A stretch of DNA of 64,000 nucleotides from Ceratotherium simum simum (taxonomy: Eukaryota > Chordata > Mammalia > Perissodactyla > Rhinocerotidae): the NCBI RefSeq assembly GCF_000283155.1, contig NW_004454170.1:11365594-11429593 (forward strand), in the 5' to 3' direction. Position 1 is the stretch's first letter; each line of letters begins with the position of its first letter. Under the pieces are notes generated by a model. The model was not told the origin of the DNA, searched no databases, and saw only the letters and a list, made by a program, of their open reading frames with translations. The translations under genes were made by a program, and so were the position numbers. Below, piece by piece: positions 1-12,792 of this stretch.

Positions 1-215
1 GCATGGATTCTGGAACCAGTCCCTGGGATCAAATCCCAGCTGTGCCACTTTCTAGCAGTGAAACCTTGGCAAGTGTTTTAACCCTCTCTGTGCCTCAATT
101 TCCTCATCTATAAAATGGGAAAAATAATAGCACCTACCTCACAGAGTTGCAGTGAGAATTAAATGAATATACATGAATATATTGCACAAAGTAAGTGCTA
201 TCTGAGCATTTGCTT
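1..215 (+). mobile_element. MIR SINE
   Basis: The order of landmarks matches MIR: a tRNA-like part with 'gatcaaatcccagctgtgcc', the conserved core 'cctcaatttcctcatctataaaatggg', then 'cctacctcacagagttgcagtgag' and a 3' piece. It runs off the left edge of the window. Confidence 0.85.
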
Positions 216-554
216 TTATTCACTTGTAGAGCTAAGTAAAAGTTACCTTGTGGCCGCTATCAGTAGCCCAACTATTGCATCATTTCCTACTGACCCTAAA
301 TAGGAAAACAAACAAATGAGCAAACAAGGAGTTCTCATCAGAGTTGGGACAAGGAGTCAATGCAAAACTGGTTTGAAAAAGAGAAAGTGATGCCTCTTGC
401 CCCGAGTGTGGCTGTAAAGGCAACACCAGCCTGGAGCAGCTCCAGGATTCTGGAGTCGTGGGTTCCAGAGGAGAGGGGCAGCGTCGAGATGACAGGGTAT
501 GGTGAGAGGAGCGCCTCTGCTTCTGGCAACACCTGCCTCCTTGGGCTCTACTTT

Positions 555-640
555 GCTCACCTGTAAAGTGATAAGATTAAACACGGAGCTTTGTTCTAGC
601 TCTGAAATTCTGTGATTCTAGAATGGAAGACGCTCTGCAT
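555..640 (+). mobile_element. MIR3-like fragment
   Basis: The stretch 'ttctagctctgaaattctgtgattc' resembles the 3' part of MIR3-type SINEs. It is short and diverged. Confidence 0.3.
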
Positions 641-2999
641 TCTCTAAATAAATCCTGGGCATGATGTGAAGCTTTAGGCTGTGATTGTGGGGCCCCTAGG
701 GATCCAGACGGTGTCCACATGGGGCCACTTCCACCCTTGTGGCTCTGCTGTGGCTTAGTTAGCTCAGTAAAAATCTCCAGAGTGCACATTTTAGTGTTCT
801 CCCAAGGCCCTCTTTACAGATCTAATTCTCAACAGTGCCCTTGGAGACGTGGCAACTCCCTTACTGGGATTCCAGAGACAGTTTTCCAAATTAATACACA
901 ATTTATTGGCACTAGTCATTATACTTGCTGCTCACTTTATTTGTTGTGTTGGCTAGGGCAGCCAAACAATGAGGACCTTTGTCTGTGAAGCCCTCGTGCC
1001 TGTGGGTTTTCTAGGAGATGGTATGGACCTGAACAAAATATGAGAGAGTCCATATACCTGTCCCCACACGCACTCCACTAAGCCACACCTCAACCTAGAC
1101 GATATATTAACCTCTGTATAATATACAACATCTCCTCACTTTCAGCACAGAAATAGCTGTTTTAGGTAGTGTAACTACCTTCACTACTAGGCTTGGTTGG
1201 TAATTTTTGCAAAAGCAATACCATCCTTTCCTTTAAGCACTCCCAACATGATAGTGATCTAGATCATGAAAGTCTTTTCCACTGGGATTTTGTATGTGTG
1301 TGTGTTGTAGTTGATAGGTATCAAATCCTCACATAAGTCGTTTGGATATGTATTTTTCATCTTTCTTATGGTTATTGTCCCCAAATTCTGTTTTCTTAAG
1401 GCTACCTTAACATTTTAAAATAAAATCTGGTACTAAAAGTGACTTTTGGTAAAAGGTAGTGTATTCACCAAGAACGAGTGTGGGAGTTTGAGTAGGGGTG
1501 AAGGCAGAGAAATGACCAGAAGCAGAAGTAGGTAGAAGAAGGTGGAAGACTATGGTTTCAAGGCCACTGCATTTCCTCTAACAAAGAGACTCTTTTCAAA
1601 GATTTATCATTTTAAGTGACCTGAAGGTGGACAAGGTAATCTGTATGTAGACTCCTGGAATTGCCTTTCAGCAGGGCCAATCCTAGGTCTTGACAGCGTC
1701 CTAAGACTCCCCAGCGCAAACATGACCTCAGGTCCCATTAGGTGTTGGTATGGGTCTAGAGGACTTCCAGAGGCTCCTGGGGCCATTCTGGAACCTGTTT
1801 CTCTGCCTTTCCAAACTATTTACCTGTCTTTAAAAAGGATTTTCAAAGCCATTCACAAGCTCTTTGGTGGCTTTTGAAATACAGCTCATTTTCAGTTTTG
1901 CAAAGGGTAATTGTGGAAGGAGAGACCAATAGAATGCCCTGGAAAAACAAAACAGAATTTCTCTGACAGAACAAAGATCTTTCAGTCAAAACCAAAGATG
2001 GGATTGAGGCCTTTAATCCCAGTTCTTTCCCAAATCAAGCAAATAGTGTCTGGGATGCGGAAGCTCTTGTTAGCAGAGTGGCAATATCTCCCATGATCTA
2101 GTGTTCACTGAAGCTCTGTTTGATTATCATCCGTATCTCACAGTGCCTTCTTTGGTGCTTACTATGAGCAATGCTGTTCTCATCACCCTGCTGAGGCCCA
2201 CTTCCTAACAGTTTCTCGCTAGGCTCCCCACTCACATTGCTCCATCAACATGAATGCAGGGCATGCACACTGATGTTAGCCTAGGCAAAGCTTAATTATG
2301 AAGGTAAATCTACTGCAGAAAACAATCACGTCATGCATTCTGGAACGAAACAGGAGTAACCATGGATTATCTGTGCCCCAGCTTTCCTTCGTGCAATATT
2401 GGAGAGTTTATGCCATGTTGTTTTTGGATGATCTCCCATCCAAGAATGGCACCAAGCTTGGCCCTATTGATTTTACCACTTCACCCAGTAATTATAGCAA
2501 AAGTTAAACTTCAAGCACTATCAGCCTGTCTTGAACTCAGACACCAATGTCACATAATTCATGGCGATGACTTGAAGGGAAGTTAGTTAACGCTACTGAG
2601 TGACTGGTACACTGCTTATTTTTCCACCTAAGTATCGAGCTGATTCATGAGATGTGTCGTGAAAGAGGGATAGATTCCTCCATTTAGTATGTTTGAATAT
2701 TTACTGGCAGGAAAGTTCCTAACGAAAAGCTCCTAATCAGGGCAGGGCAAGGCTGAAGTCTTCCTGGTTCTGGACCATCCCTGCGTGTGGTTTATTTACT
2801 CTATTCCCATGGACATGGGCAGCCTTAAATGCATCTGAGGAATGGCGTGACATTGCAGATTGAATTTGGGTGAGTGGATCCCAGCTACCCTGCAAGAACA
2901 ACTAGTTTGCTGACCCCATGAGTCACACGGGATTAGTGAAGAACAAAAGAGCATGAGGCCTTCAGAAAAGTTGTTAGCCCCCCGAGTTTGGCTAAGAGC

Positions 3000-3195
3000 G
3001 GGGGTTGGCAAACGTTGGCCTATTGGCGAGATCTGGCCCTCAGTCTGTTTTTTATAACTCTGAGCTAAGAAAGGTTTTTATATTTTAAAAGTTGTAAAAA
3101 GAAGGAGAAAAATATGCAACAGAGACCAAACGTGGCCCACAAAGCCCATGTATTTACTGTCTAACCCTTGACAGAAAAAGTTTCCTGATCCCTGG
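3000..3195. mobile_element. hAT-Charlie-type non-autonomous DNA transposon
   Basis: Imperfect terminal inverted repeats are visible: 'gggggttggcaaacg' at the left and 'aaaaagtttcctgatccctgg' at the right. Internal text such as 'agatctggccctcagtctg' and 'caacagagaccaaacgtggcccacaaagcc' is typical of the family. Length of about 200 bp fits a MITE. The exact subfamily is not called. Confidence 0.7.
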
Positions 3196-4027
3196 CTGAG
3201 GGTGTTTGGCTCTTTGGGAGAACGTGAACTCTCTGAGACCCCTTCTAGATCTGAAGTTCCAAAACTATGATTCTTTGATGGAATAGTCTTGGTCCAGCTA
3301 GTTCCTAAACAGCCTACCAGATGTGTGCTTCCAGCAGAGAGCTTCCAGTTGTTTTTAAGATCTGAGAGTATCTTTGTGGTATCTCGGGGGTAAAGGGATG
3401 GAAGAAAGTATTAGATTTTAGCTTTTAATACTTTTTCTCTGATTTTGTTTTTATTTCATTTTATTTGTTTATTTTGTTGTTTGTTTAAGTCATCCTTTGA
3501 AATGTGCAGAGTTTGGGAGGGAAAGAACATTGACTCCATTACAACAAATAACATGACAATCATCGTGTTTCCTAACACTTACAACACCAGGACTTTCAGG
3601 CACGAGCAAATAACTAGCCATTTTAATCATATTTGGTGAACCAAATTTCAGTCCCACAAAATAATTTTGACAATCTCATAGAGTTTGTTATAATGACATT
3701 TGTCATTCTCTTCCCAGCAAGCTAGTATGTCCTTTTGTGGGGCTATGGGAGAGATGGTTTTATTTATCTTGATATCTATATGCGGAGTTGCCAGTGAAAT
3801 GTTTATGTAATTTAAAATGTATACACAAATTATTAACAGGTAGAGTAGATGTTAAGACATTCTTTTTTATTATCAAAAGTCACAATTATTCACAGTGCTC
3901 ATTGCTAGCACACTGTTGATAATCATATGGTGTTTTTATTAATACATGTTATCTAGATCTTAAAAGTGTAGGAATTTTATTGTGAATTCTCTTTTTTCTA
4001 AATACCTACTCTTAAAAGATAAAGACT

Positions 4028-4266
4028 TGGGGCTGGCCCGGTGGTGTGACCGTTAAGTCCACGAGCTCCACTTCGGGGGCCCAAGGTTCGCAGGTTCAGA
4101 TCCTGGGTATGACCTGCACACCATTCATCAGGCCATTCTGTGGCAGCGTCCCACATAAAAAATAAATATTGGCACAGATGTTAGCTCGGGGCCAATCTTC
4201 CTCAAGCAAAAAGAGGAGGATCAGCAATGAATGTTAGCTCAGGGCCAATCTTCCTCACGGAAAAAA
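4028..4266 (+). mobile_element. ERE SINE (tRNA-derived) in PROX1 intron
   Basis: A tRNA-like head starting 'ggggctggcccggtgg' is followed by an ERE body that contains two copies of the 'ttagctc..gggccaatcttcctca' unit and an A-rich tail. A 9-bp target-site duplication, ataaagact, flanks it at 4019-4027 and 4267-4275. It lies in the sense orientation of PROX1. Confidence 0.9.
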
Positions 4267-7200
4267 ATAAAGACTCAAATTCAGGTGAGGAAACAGAAAA
4301 TACTCAGGGCATGTCTCTGCCCTTCCTTCATGCTGCTGTCAGAGAAGTCCATATGAGGGATGATGGCCAGTAGCAGCCCCTCACTGCCCACTCTATAGAC
4401 CGAAGTCCACTTCTTCTGATTCTTTTTCGTGGACTCCACTGTCCATTCAAGGTAGAGCCTTAACCTCCCTCCTTGCAGTTTCCATATGACTGTTCATTCT
4501 TTTTATTACATTTCCTCCAGTGAGCCATTTCCGCCATGTCGTAGCTGGTTGCTACTCTGCGGGCATTTATAAGGACTGTATGGCATTGGAGGATGTCAGG
4601 CCGTTTCACTTGCAAGTGTACTGTCATCAGCTCACTGTAGGTCCCTGCCGTGGTGACAGACAGAGAGACATGCTTTCCTTTTGCCACTTTTTCTAATTAT
4701 CCCTGGAGCTCTTTCAGTCTGGCTGAGAGGAACCTGGGGGCAGTTGTGTGGATCTCCTTCACGTTCCTTCCCCATCCTTTCCCTGGGTTGGCTTCCCCTC
4801 CCCCACCCCCTCGCACATTAACATGACATTGCATGGTGAGCACGGAACGGGAGCAGCTTCCACCAGCTGAAACCTCTGATCCCAAACCCACTAGAGAGTT
4901 TGGCTTTTGGATTTTGGCAAGAAGGCCTGTTGCCCATCAGGTCAGCATGAATAAAGATTTCTTTCTTCCTTTCTTTTTTAAAGTCAAGCATCAACTGACA
5001 CTGCCCCCAGAGCTCCGTTTCTCAAGACAATTTAACCCCTTCTCCCAAGTACGGTTTCTATTCTGAATGCGCGGTATTCATTTTATTCTTTTCCTGTGAG
5101 ACAACCAAGAAATCTACTACATGTAAAATTTGAAAGCCAAATCAATTCTAAACCATCTTATCATTTTTAAAGTATGTTTATCCAGCTTTGTAGTAGGAAC
5201 AAGCAGACTGTTTGAAGGCCACATACTTTTCAAACCTTGGTTGCAACACGTTTGCCCCGTTTTGAAACTGTCTTTATCTAGCCGAGAAAACGAAAATCTA
5301 TTTGACAAAGTGGCACTCTGGCCAGTTTATCTTGCAATATGGCTTTAGCTCACTGAGTCTATTGATTTCCTTAAATTAATGTTTACAGAATGCTACTGAA
5401 TTTTGCTCAGCAGAACATTGTTCTTTTGAAGGTTTATTTAAAAAAAAATGATTCAGACCGTTGTTGCCATGTGTTCCTTTGCTTAGACCGAGGAAGCATG
5501 GGAGTTTTTTGTTTTCTTGGGGTTTTTTAAGGACAGCCTTGAACTATAGCCACTTCCTATAAGCGTTTACTCTTTACGTGTTTAAGTAGCAAAACATGTA
5601 ACTAGGAAGTAAGCCCACTCTTAGGCCTAAAACTGCACGAGCGTTACACTAATCTCATCCTGTAAGGTCCCCCAAAGCTGAATGCCACTTGGAGCATCAG
5701 AGTGAAAGAGACTTTAGTCTGCAGCCCGGTTGTTGCCTCAGAATCTTTCTCTGCCTCATTTGGTGTACTTGCCTGCCACTGCAGCCAGTGCTCCCCAGAT
5801 AATGCCAGTTTTTCCAAACATAGATGTGAGCATCCTAATAAAATTTAAACTCCATGTAGCAATTTGATGGGAACTCTAAATATATAACACCTTGTTCTTC
5901 GACCAAAACCTAACCTCTAGAGATGATTTTACAACTGGCCTTCCCAGGGAAGCACACATGGCCATTCAGCTCTTGACAGGGATTCGGGTCACAATCACGA
6001 AGTGACCAAAATACAACTTAGGAAACACAAAGCAACTTTTCTCAATTTGTTGACTCAGCCAATAAAATCGCCCAAGCGAACCTCCTGAAAGCATCTCTCA
6101 AAACGCTGCCTTGCACACATTTATTAATCACAGTGAAACGCCTCCCAGGAATCGGGCTCTTCTTTAAAGGTTCAAACCACTACCTTACATTGGGATGATA
6201 TTTTATGCTTTCCAAAGCACATTCAGGCTTGCTTTCCCATCTGATCCTTTCCCGTAATGAGAGGGCATTGGAATACAATCCCATGATTCACCCTGTGTAG
6301 CTTCCTGTACCATTTCTTCCCTTCTGAAGGGCCGGTTAGTCCCCGGCTGTACACACAGGATAAATGCATGCATGATTGCAAAGGAGACCCATAGTAACAA
6401 CATCTTGTAACCATATTTCATAGTTCCATGATTCTTCTCTTCTGCCTCTGGCAGGAGAATTCAGTGAGATTGAGACAGTGGAGGGGAGCAGCAATAACGT
6501 ATCTGTTCTTCTTGCCTTTTCATCTGATAATCTCTGTGAGGAGTTACTAAAGCATCTGAGTTTATCCATTTAAGTCCACTCTGTCTGCAGTCTAAGTCCC
6601 CAGCTTGTGCCACTGCCGTCAGGAGATATGTCTCTCCTTGATCAATATTTACTTAACAAACAGCAGGGATGGGAGAGTTTGCTCAGAGGAATCATGTGCA
6701 CGCTAGGGTGAATGAATGCTCGGGAAAGTACTTCAACTTTGTCTCCTTTCCTAGGATCTTTGTGTGCTTGTGTGCATGCGCGTGTACATGTGCAGATGCC
6801 CTTTCTCCTTTTAACTTCTCCAAAGACACTTAGAAGTCATCTAGAAAAATGCCTCACTATATATGATCAGTTTATACCATAAGAGAACTCATGATGTACA
6901 TTCAGTTTTGAAAAACCCAGCCCAAAGTTTGATTTTCCTTTTATGCTCCTACACAGGTTAAACATTTTGGAAAGGTTCTTAGGATGAACTAGAAGCACAA
7001 GCATCTTCCTTTGACCCCTTTCAGATGAGTGGAAGGGAAGAAAATGCAGATGGAAACAATAAAAGCAATTGGACAAGGCAACTCTAACTATACATTTCTG
7101 ATGGCATTACATATTTTTTTTAGAAAGCCCAAAGAGGGAAGTAGCTCTCCACATTTTCAAAGCCGCTTACCCAGTTTTTGGAATTAAATGTGTTTAACTC

Positions 7201-9769
7201 TAATAATAAATATGAATACCACGGAGCTGAAGTTGAGAGAGCGCTGTTCTTTCAACTTCTCTGAAACAATTGTTTAAAGGCTCAAGTCAGTGCCTTCAAT
7301 GCAGTTGACTTGGAGGCATCTGGGTCTAGTTGGAGGGGTTTTGTTTCTGTGTGTGTGTAGAGGCTGGGGGGCGGGGGGCTGGTGGAGTTATTTATTTATT
7401 TGATTTTGTGAATCGGAGTTGTAAAAGCCATCTGAAATATTCATGCAGAATTGTCTGAGAAGCCCGTTTCTGTTTTATTTACTGCACAGTAGAACAGCCA
7501 CAGCGGATTAGTTCTACAATACCCGTAACAAAAGCCCAACAGCTGATGCATGTGATGTTAGGAGGTGACAAAACAGTTAAAGTATGCTGCTGGCTACAGG
7601 CAAGCAGTCAGCAGATGCAGACAAAAGGGTTTGTGACAAGAATAACTCTCTCTCCAAGGCGAGCAGTGAAGAGTATCCAAAATACCAGTACCCTTTTCTC
7701 CTTGACATTGTCTTCTTACAGTCAGCATTTTATTGCCCTTTTATAGTATTAAAAAAAAAAATGGAGGAGGAGGAAGAAAGAAAACCCACACACAAACTAA
7801 TTCACCAAAATACTAGCCAGGATTTGACTTTTTCATCAGTTAGCCACTCCTGCCCAAACATATGTCTCCTTTTCCATTTCCCCATTGAAGTAAGTTTGAA
7901 AAAAAATAGTTTAAAAGATGAACTGAAAAGATGATCTCCCTCGATAAGTTTGTAATCTATTGATAAGCTTGATAGCTACTTGAGCCTTTGGTTATTGGGG
8001 AGGGGCTTGGGAGAGAGGTCTATGCCTGCTTCATTTTCCATCCGTTTCAGCCAAGATCAATTCACTGATGAAATTACACCTATGGACCAATTTTTAAAGG
8101 GGATCGAGGATGTAAAGGTGTCCATGGGGAGCTGTGCAAGGGGCAAGGTTTAGGTCCTCTGCAAGAGGCCGATGGATGAGCTTGTGGCTGTTTCAGAGGT
8201 GTGAAAAATCAGCTTCTCTGTCTCCAGAAAATAGGAGAGGCTGTCTTCTTTTTAACCTTTGTAATTCCCCTTCTATTCTCTATGACATTCATTCAGCTGC
8301 CAAGAGCGTTTGGCAAGGTTTGGGCCAGCGAGCACACTTCCAGTGACCGCTAACCTTGGTATGTCCTGACACTTATGATGAGTGTCTGCAGGACACAGAA
8401 GGCAGGCAGCCTGCTATGTCAGGCTTTTATTATGTACTGCAGAGGCTAGGGACAGTCAGTTTAATAAAACAAATCATCCTTGAAGGTAAAGCAACTGGGA
8501 AGAGGAGGAGGAAGACGGGGGGAAAATGTGTCTTTGCCACTCATTCCGATAAAAAAAAAAAAGAACAGCAAAACACCCACCCACCCAACACACCATGTGT
8601 GTGCCTGTGTGTACGCACACGCACAACTCAGCCACAGACTGAGCAGACTTGAAAACATCCTCCCATTTTCTCCATTTTCTTGAAGCCCATAAGGCCCTCG
8701 CTTGCTCTGAAACTCAAGTACAAACAATTGTGATGAAATTGGTAGATGCTGATAGCCAGCCCCCTTCAAATTTATAGTGCATTCAAGTACCTCATTGCAA
8801 TTATATTCTCCTCTGCCAAACATCAAGGCAAGGAGAGGCAGGACCATTTGGGGTGAGGTTCCTATATTGGGATGCCTTTTTATCAAAGCAAAGTTTCCAT
8901 TCTCCTCTCCTGAAGAACACTCAGCACAGCAGCTCCCACAATAGCTTCAGAGTTCCAGCCAGAGACTTTGGAAGCCTTTTGTTTTTCCCCTGTGGCATGT
9001 CCAAAGGCATGGCCTTCCCTCCCCCCTCCCAGCAGCCTGCATTGTCTTGCATTCCAGGGACTTGATTGACTGTTGCCACCTGATGCTGAGGAGATACTCC
9101 AGGGTTCATTCTGCAGATTGTTGGGTTCTATTAAAAGAAACCTAGATAAGGGATTACTTGTCACTAAGGGATTTTCTGCAGATGTTTATTAGTGATTGGA
9201 AATCCATTAGGTGTGAAGAGGTACAGAAAAATATGGGCAACACCATTCTTATAAGCCTGAATTCTAAGACACCCCCCCCAAAAAAATATCAGAAAGGAAC
9301 CCCTTCCCTCTATTAGATGGAGTTGGGGAAAATTTTCTAGCAGAGAGGTAAGCGTATCTTTTATCATGGGTGGTATTTCTACCTGTGGATGGAATTCCTT
9401 GGCACTCTTGCAGAAGATCAGTTGCTACCCATAAGTTTACTTCTCTGGAGCTACCAAAAAAGAGTAACTGCTCTAGTATTAAAGGTTCTCGTTATAACTT
9501 TCTCTTATCCAGCCCAATCTGTTGCATGAGTATTGCCTCAAAGTAAGAACTAAATTAGCAAACCATTTCATTTGTTCACAAAGAATTCATCCCTTCCCAA
9601 ACATAAACCAATAACCAAAGTTTCCTCCTGGGAATCTTTTGTACCATTCTCATTTATTTCAAAGTTGCTAGCTCTTCTGTGGTTTTTCTCAATCACAGAT
9701 CCACAGCTTGTCAAGGTTTTGATGCTCCTATAAGTAGAAATTACTGAAAATGCATTAAAAAAGAGGCAA

Positions 9770-9905
9770 CATGGTTTAATGGAGAGACACCTGGACAAGT
9801 TATTTCTCATGAGTCTCTTCATCTCATAATTTCTTCATCTCATAGAATCTCGTAGTTTCTTTATCTATAAAATGGTTCTGAGATCTATTCCAACTCTTTA
9901 AATTC
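9770..9905 (+). mobile_element. MIR-like diverged SINE
   Basis: Short matches ('tggacaagttatttctca', 'ttctttatctataaaatgg', 'ccaactctttaaattctat') recall a MIR core and 3' end, with an internal duplication of 'tctcataatttcttcatctcat'. Weak call. Confidence 0.35.
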
Positions 9906-11432
9906 TATCTTTTTTTATCATTATTTAAAAATTTCTTTTTTTTTTTTTAAGTATTGAGGGAGAAGATAAGTGTGACTCTAGGGCAATATGGAGTAAAGCA
10001 GAAGACAAGATCTCATTATGAACTATTTATCAAAGACTATGCAAAAGAACTCTGCTAAGCATCATGGGGATACACAGAATAGAAACCATGGCTTTTTATC
10101 AAAAGGCAGGTTATGATAAATTCATTACAACTAGATATAAGTAGGAGAAAAGTTAAATAACCTCAAGACACAAATACAAAAGATGTTAAAGGACAGCCCA
10201 AGATTACTACCAAAAGAAATGAATGTTTAAAACAGGATAAAAACCATTAACAAGCATGGTGAATGAGAAGAACAGGGTGGAGGCTGCACACACCCCCAAA
10301 GAAGTTACTTTGATTTATTCCCAGGCAAATGCTAGAACTACACTCCCCTCCCTCCTCCTCTAGCACTGATGCTGTTCTAGATGCATCTCCCTCTCGGACC
10401 ATCTTAAACACGCCCCTGATCCCTTGGCCCCTGGCTCCCCAGACCTCCTGTGGGGTCCTTGGAGTGGGCGGGGGTCCCGGCCTTCTCTAACTTCATCTGG
10501 AGCAGCTGCCATACCCTCTGTTCCTCACAGCTCTCTGATATGCGATGCCATGTCCCCGAGTGTTCAAGGAACATAGATCTTCGTCATGGATCTGTCGCCA
10601 ACGGCCAGTGAAACCACACTTCTTGAAATGTTTATTTTAATAAATGCCTGTGATTATGTTTCCATAGCATTTGGCTAACAGCTCCCAAACCGAGTAGTTA
10701 GAGGGAGTAGTTGCACTCCCCAACTGTTCTCCAGGCAGATTCTCTCTCTCTCACTAATGCCCATTTGATGAAATGTGAAGGTTTATCTTTGGGGGAAGTG
10801 GGGAGAGTAATCAAAAAGGCTGCTTAATGACTTTTTATTTCATATAAGGTGAGTGAGAGTGCTAATCTCTCCTCCAGGCCCCTCCCACCCCACAAATACT
10901 CATGTATATGCAGGAGATTTGGGGGAAAATCACCAAAGTTCTGTAGAAAATCCAGGTGAATTCTCAGCAGGGAATGGCCAGTAGGATATATGGATTTGCA
11001 CATCCACAGGGGACAAGGTGGTGTCTTGGAAGATTTTCTAGGTAGCATTGGGAACTGTGCTTCCCAGTTCCTGAGAAACTGCCCAATGCGTATGTCCTTG
11101 GGAAGGGCTACTCAAAATTTTCACTTTTTGTAGACTCTGACCCCAGATGGGGGCCCCTTTTTTCTGAGGACTTATTAGGTTTCTTTACAAAGGACAAGTG
11201 ACTTGCCACTGGAAGCAGTGAACTTTTTTGTCCTATTTTAAATGTGTAAACCAAGGATGTCTGGTGATCTTTCTAGTTTTTTTAAACAGTTACTATCATT
11301 ATAAAAAAGTCCATTGCACAAATTGAGAAAAAGTGGGAGAAAGCGATCAAATATGTTCAATGTGAAAATACTTGTCTTTTGCTTTGTTACATAGCATGTC
11401 TGAACTGAGATGAAAATCTTTCACCTCTCATA

Positions 11433-11460
11433 TATGTGTAGATAGATCTGTCTACACATA
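11433..11460. repeat. 28-bp near-perfect palindrome
   Basis: 13 of 14 base pairs are symmetric around the central AGATCT (TATGTGTAGA..TCTACACATA). The only asymmetric pair is T-G (11443 and 11450), which still pairs as U-G in RNA. Confidence 0.85.
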
Positions 11461-11529
11461 CAACTACAGTGCATTGACTTCCTCATATGTTTGCATTTAC
11501 TGTAAAAATGAAACGTTACTAATGTTTCC

Positions 11530-11559
11530 TTAGTAATGTATTAGTAATTCATTAGTAAT
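11530..11559 (+). repeat. Three TTAGTAAT units at 11-bp spacing
   Basis: TTAGTAAT occurs at 11530, 11541 and 11552, exactly 11 bp apart, followed by the inverted ACTAATG at 11561. A further inverted copy, TTACTAATG, lies just upstream. TAAT is a homeodomain core, and 11 bp is about one helical turn. Confidence 0.7.
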
Positions 11560-11780
11560 CACTAATGCATAAGTACCCAGTAAAAGAAATCTACTGAGTG
11601 TTAGTGTGTACTTGGAATATTATGAGTTCACAGAATGATTCTGTGAATCCGTTGTCTTGGCCTGGGGAAGGATAGGCCATGCTTTATCATGAGTAACTTA
11701 TAAAGAATACTAAAAAAGTTCATCAATAGCTACTCCTTTCCCTAGATAAGAGGTCAGACTATTAAATAAACAAGTAAGAG

Positions 11781-11829
11781 CACACACATACACAGATACA
11801 CACACATACACACCAACACACATATATAT
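11781..11829. repeat. (CA)n microsatellite, imperfect
   Basis: Alternating CACACA, TACACA and a short TATATA end, about 49 bp. Confidence 0.85.
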
Positions 11830-11924
11830 TAATTGCTGTGGAAGGAAAGAATTAACAAATAAGGATTCTAAAGAGAGTATTTGGAGAATGTTTATCTTGG
11901 AATATAATGACATTAAAAAATTCC

Positions 11925-12080
11925 CTTAATCTCTCTGAGCTTCAGTTTTTTCACCGTAAAATGGGGATAATAACACCTTATAGAGATGTTGGGAGAATTG
12001 AATGACGTAATTCACATTCAGTGCATAACACGGTACCTGACACATAATAAGCACTCCAAAAATATTAATTTTTATTATTT
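11925..12080 (+). mobile_element. MIR SINE
   Basis: The core 'gagcttcag..tcaccgtaaaatggggataataacacc' and the 3' part 'cggtacctgacacataataagcactcc' are in MIR order. It is about 700 bp before the last PROX1 exon. Confidence 0.8.
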
Positions 12081-12764
12081 TTATCAGCTACCAAAATCAC
12101 TCTCTTATGAAGCAGTTCTAATCTCAAAGTAAAGTAGTTTCTAATGTAGAATTTTAGGATTCAGTACAAATTTTGTGTTCTGGGACTCAGTGTTAATGTC
12201 ATTATCTTACTCCTTTTTGTATGTAGAGTACTTTATAGTGCATATTACTTTAATATACAATTTAGCAATTGAGTCAACAATCCTCTGATACAAGCAGGAA
12301 ACTGAGATTTTAGGTGTTCTTCATTTACAGTGTGGGTTTAATTTATATCAAAGGCCAATTATTTATTATTCTACTTTTGAGAATACATTTTGTTTTCATA
12401 ATGGAAACCAAAAGGAAATGTGACTCAAATTCTGAAACATTAGTTGGAGACTTGCTTCTGGAATACACCTGTTTAATGAAGTGAGGAATCCCAACAGTGT
12501 GTCCCCTTTTTCTACCCCAATATTCACAGTGGAATCCTAGTTTTTCAATAGATCTCCATGTATCCTTTGCACAAGTCTCTTTCAAAAACTCTACGGAGCT
12601 GTCAAGCCCACATTACAATGCTGCTATATATAACGACTTTACAGAAGAGAATAGAGGCTGGCCATTTTTAGAAAATGCAGGTGCCATGTAAGCCCCTTTT
12701 TGAAAGAAAGAACTTAGCTCAATTTCCTTTGAAGAACTGGAGACTTGAAACTGAAAACTTTATT

Positions 12765-12792
12765 AATGCCATTGTCTCCTTGTATCAGCAGG
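12765..12792 (+). promoter_or_regulatory. PROX1: Splice acceptor of PROX1 last exon
   Basis: A pyrimidine-containing tract (ccattgtctccttgtatc) precedes CAGCAG, and the coding frame of PROX1 begins right after the second CAG with GTT. The tandem CAG (NAGNAG type, AGs at 12787-12788 and 12790-12791) would allow inclusion of one extra glutamine codon if the first AG were used. The second AG gives the known protein. Confidence 0.85.

Larger units (their letters stand above)
1..12791 (+). other. PROX1: PROX1 last intron (3' part)
   Basis: The stretch ends in a pyrimidine-containing tract and CAGCAG acceptor directly before the PROX1 terminal coding exon at 12792, so it is inferred to be the last intron; its donor lies outside the window. 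I looked for the preceding coding exon (homeodomain and first half of the Prospero domain, ending near HYNKANDFE) and did not see it. Unlike the DNA downstream of the gene, the intron is poor in repeats: one MIR, one hAT relic, one ERE and a few weak MIR-like pieces. Long unique stretches (about 220-2990, 3200-4018, 4276-9770 and 9910-11430) hold no gene I can support. Such repeat-poor DNA in a developmental transcription-factor gene often contains conserved enhancers, but I cannot show conservation from one sequence. Confidence 0.8.

Noticed and set aside
8461..8886. 141-codon minus-strand ORF in the PROX1 intron
   Set aside because: Contains low-complexity F and CA-repeat-derived residues, no domain; best read as chance.
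11530..11559. CRISPR-like array
   Set aside because: Units are 8 bp with 3-bp gaps, far from CRISPR repeat and spacer sizes, and the genome is mammalian.
12675..12791. Upstream in-frame extension of the PROX1 exon from the ATG at 12675
   Set aside because: The residues before VPERFLE do not match PROX1, and a splice acceptor lies at the boundary.
1..12791. The preceding PROX1 coding exon inside the window
   Set aside because: Looked for sequence coding the homeodomain and NMHYNKANDFE and found none, so the intron runs past the left edge.
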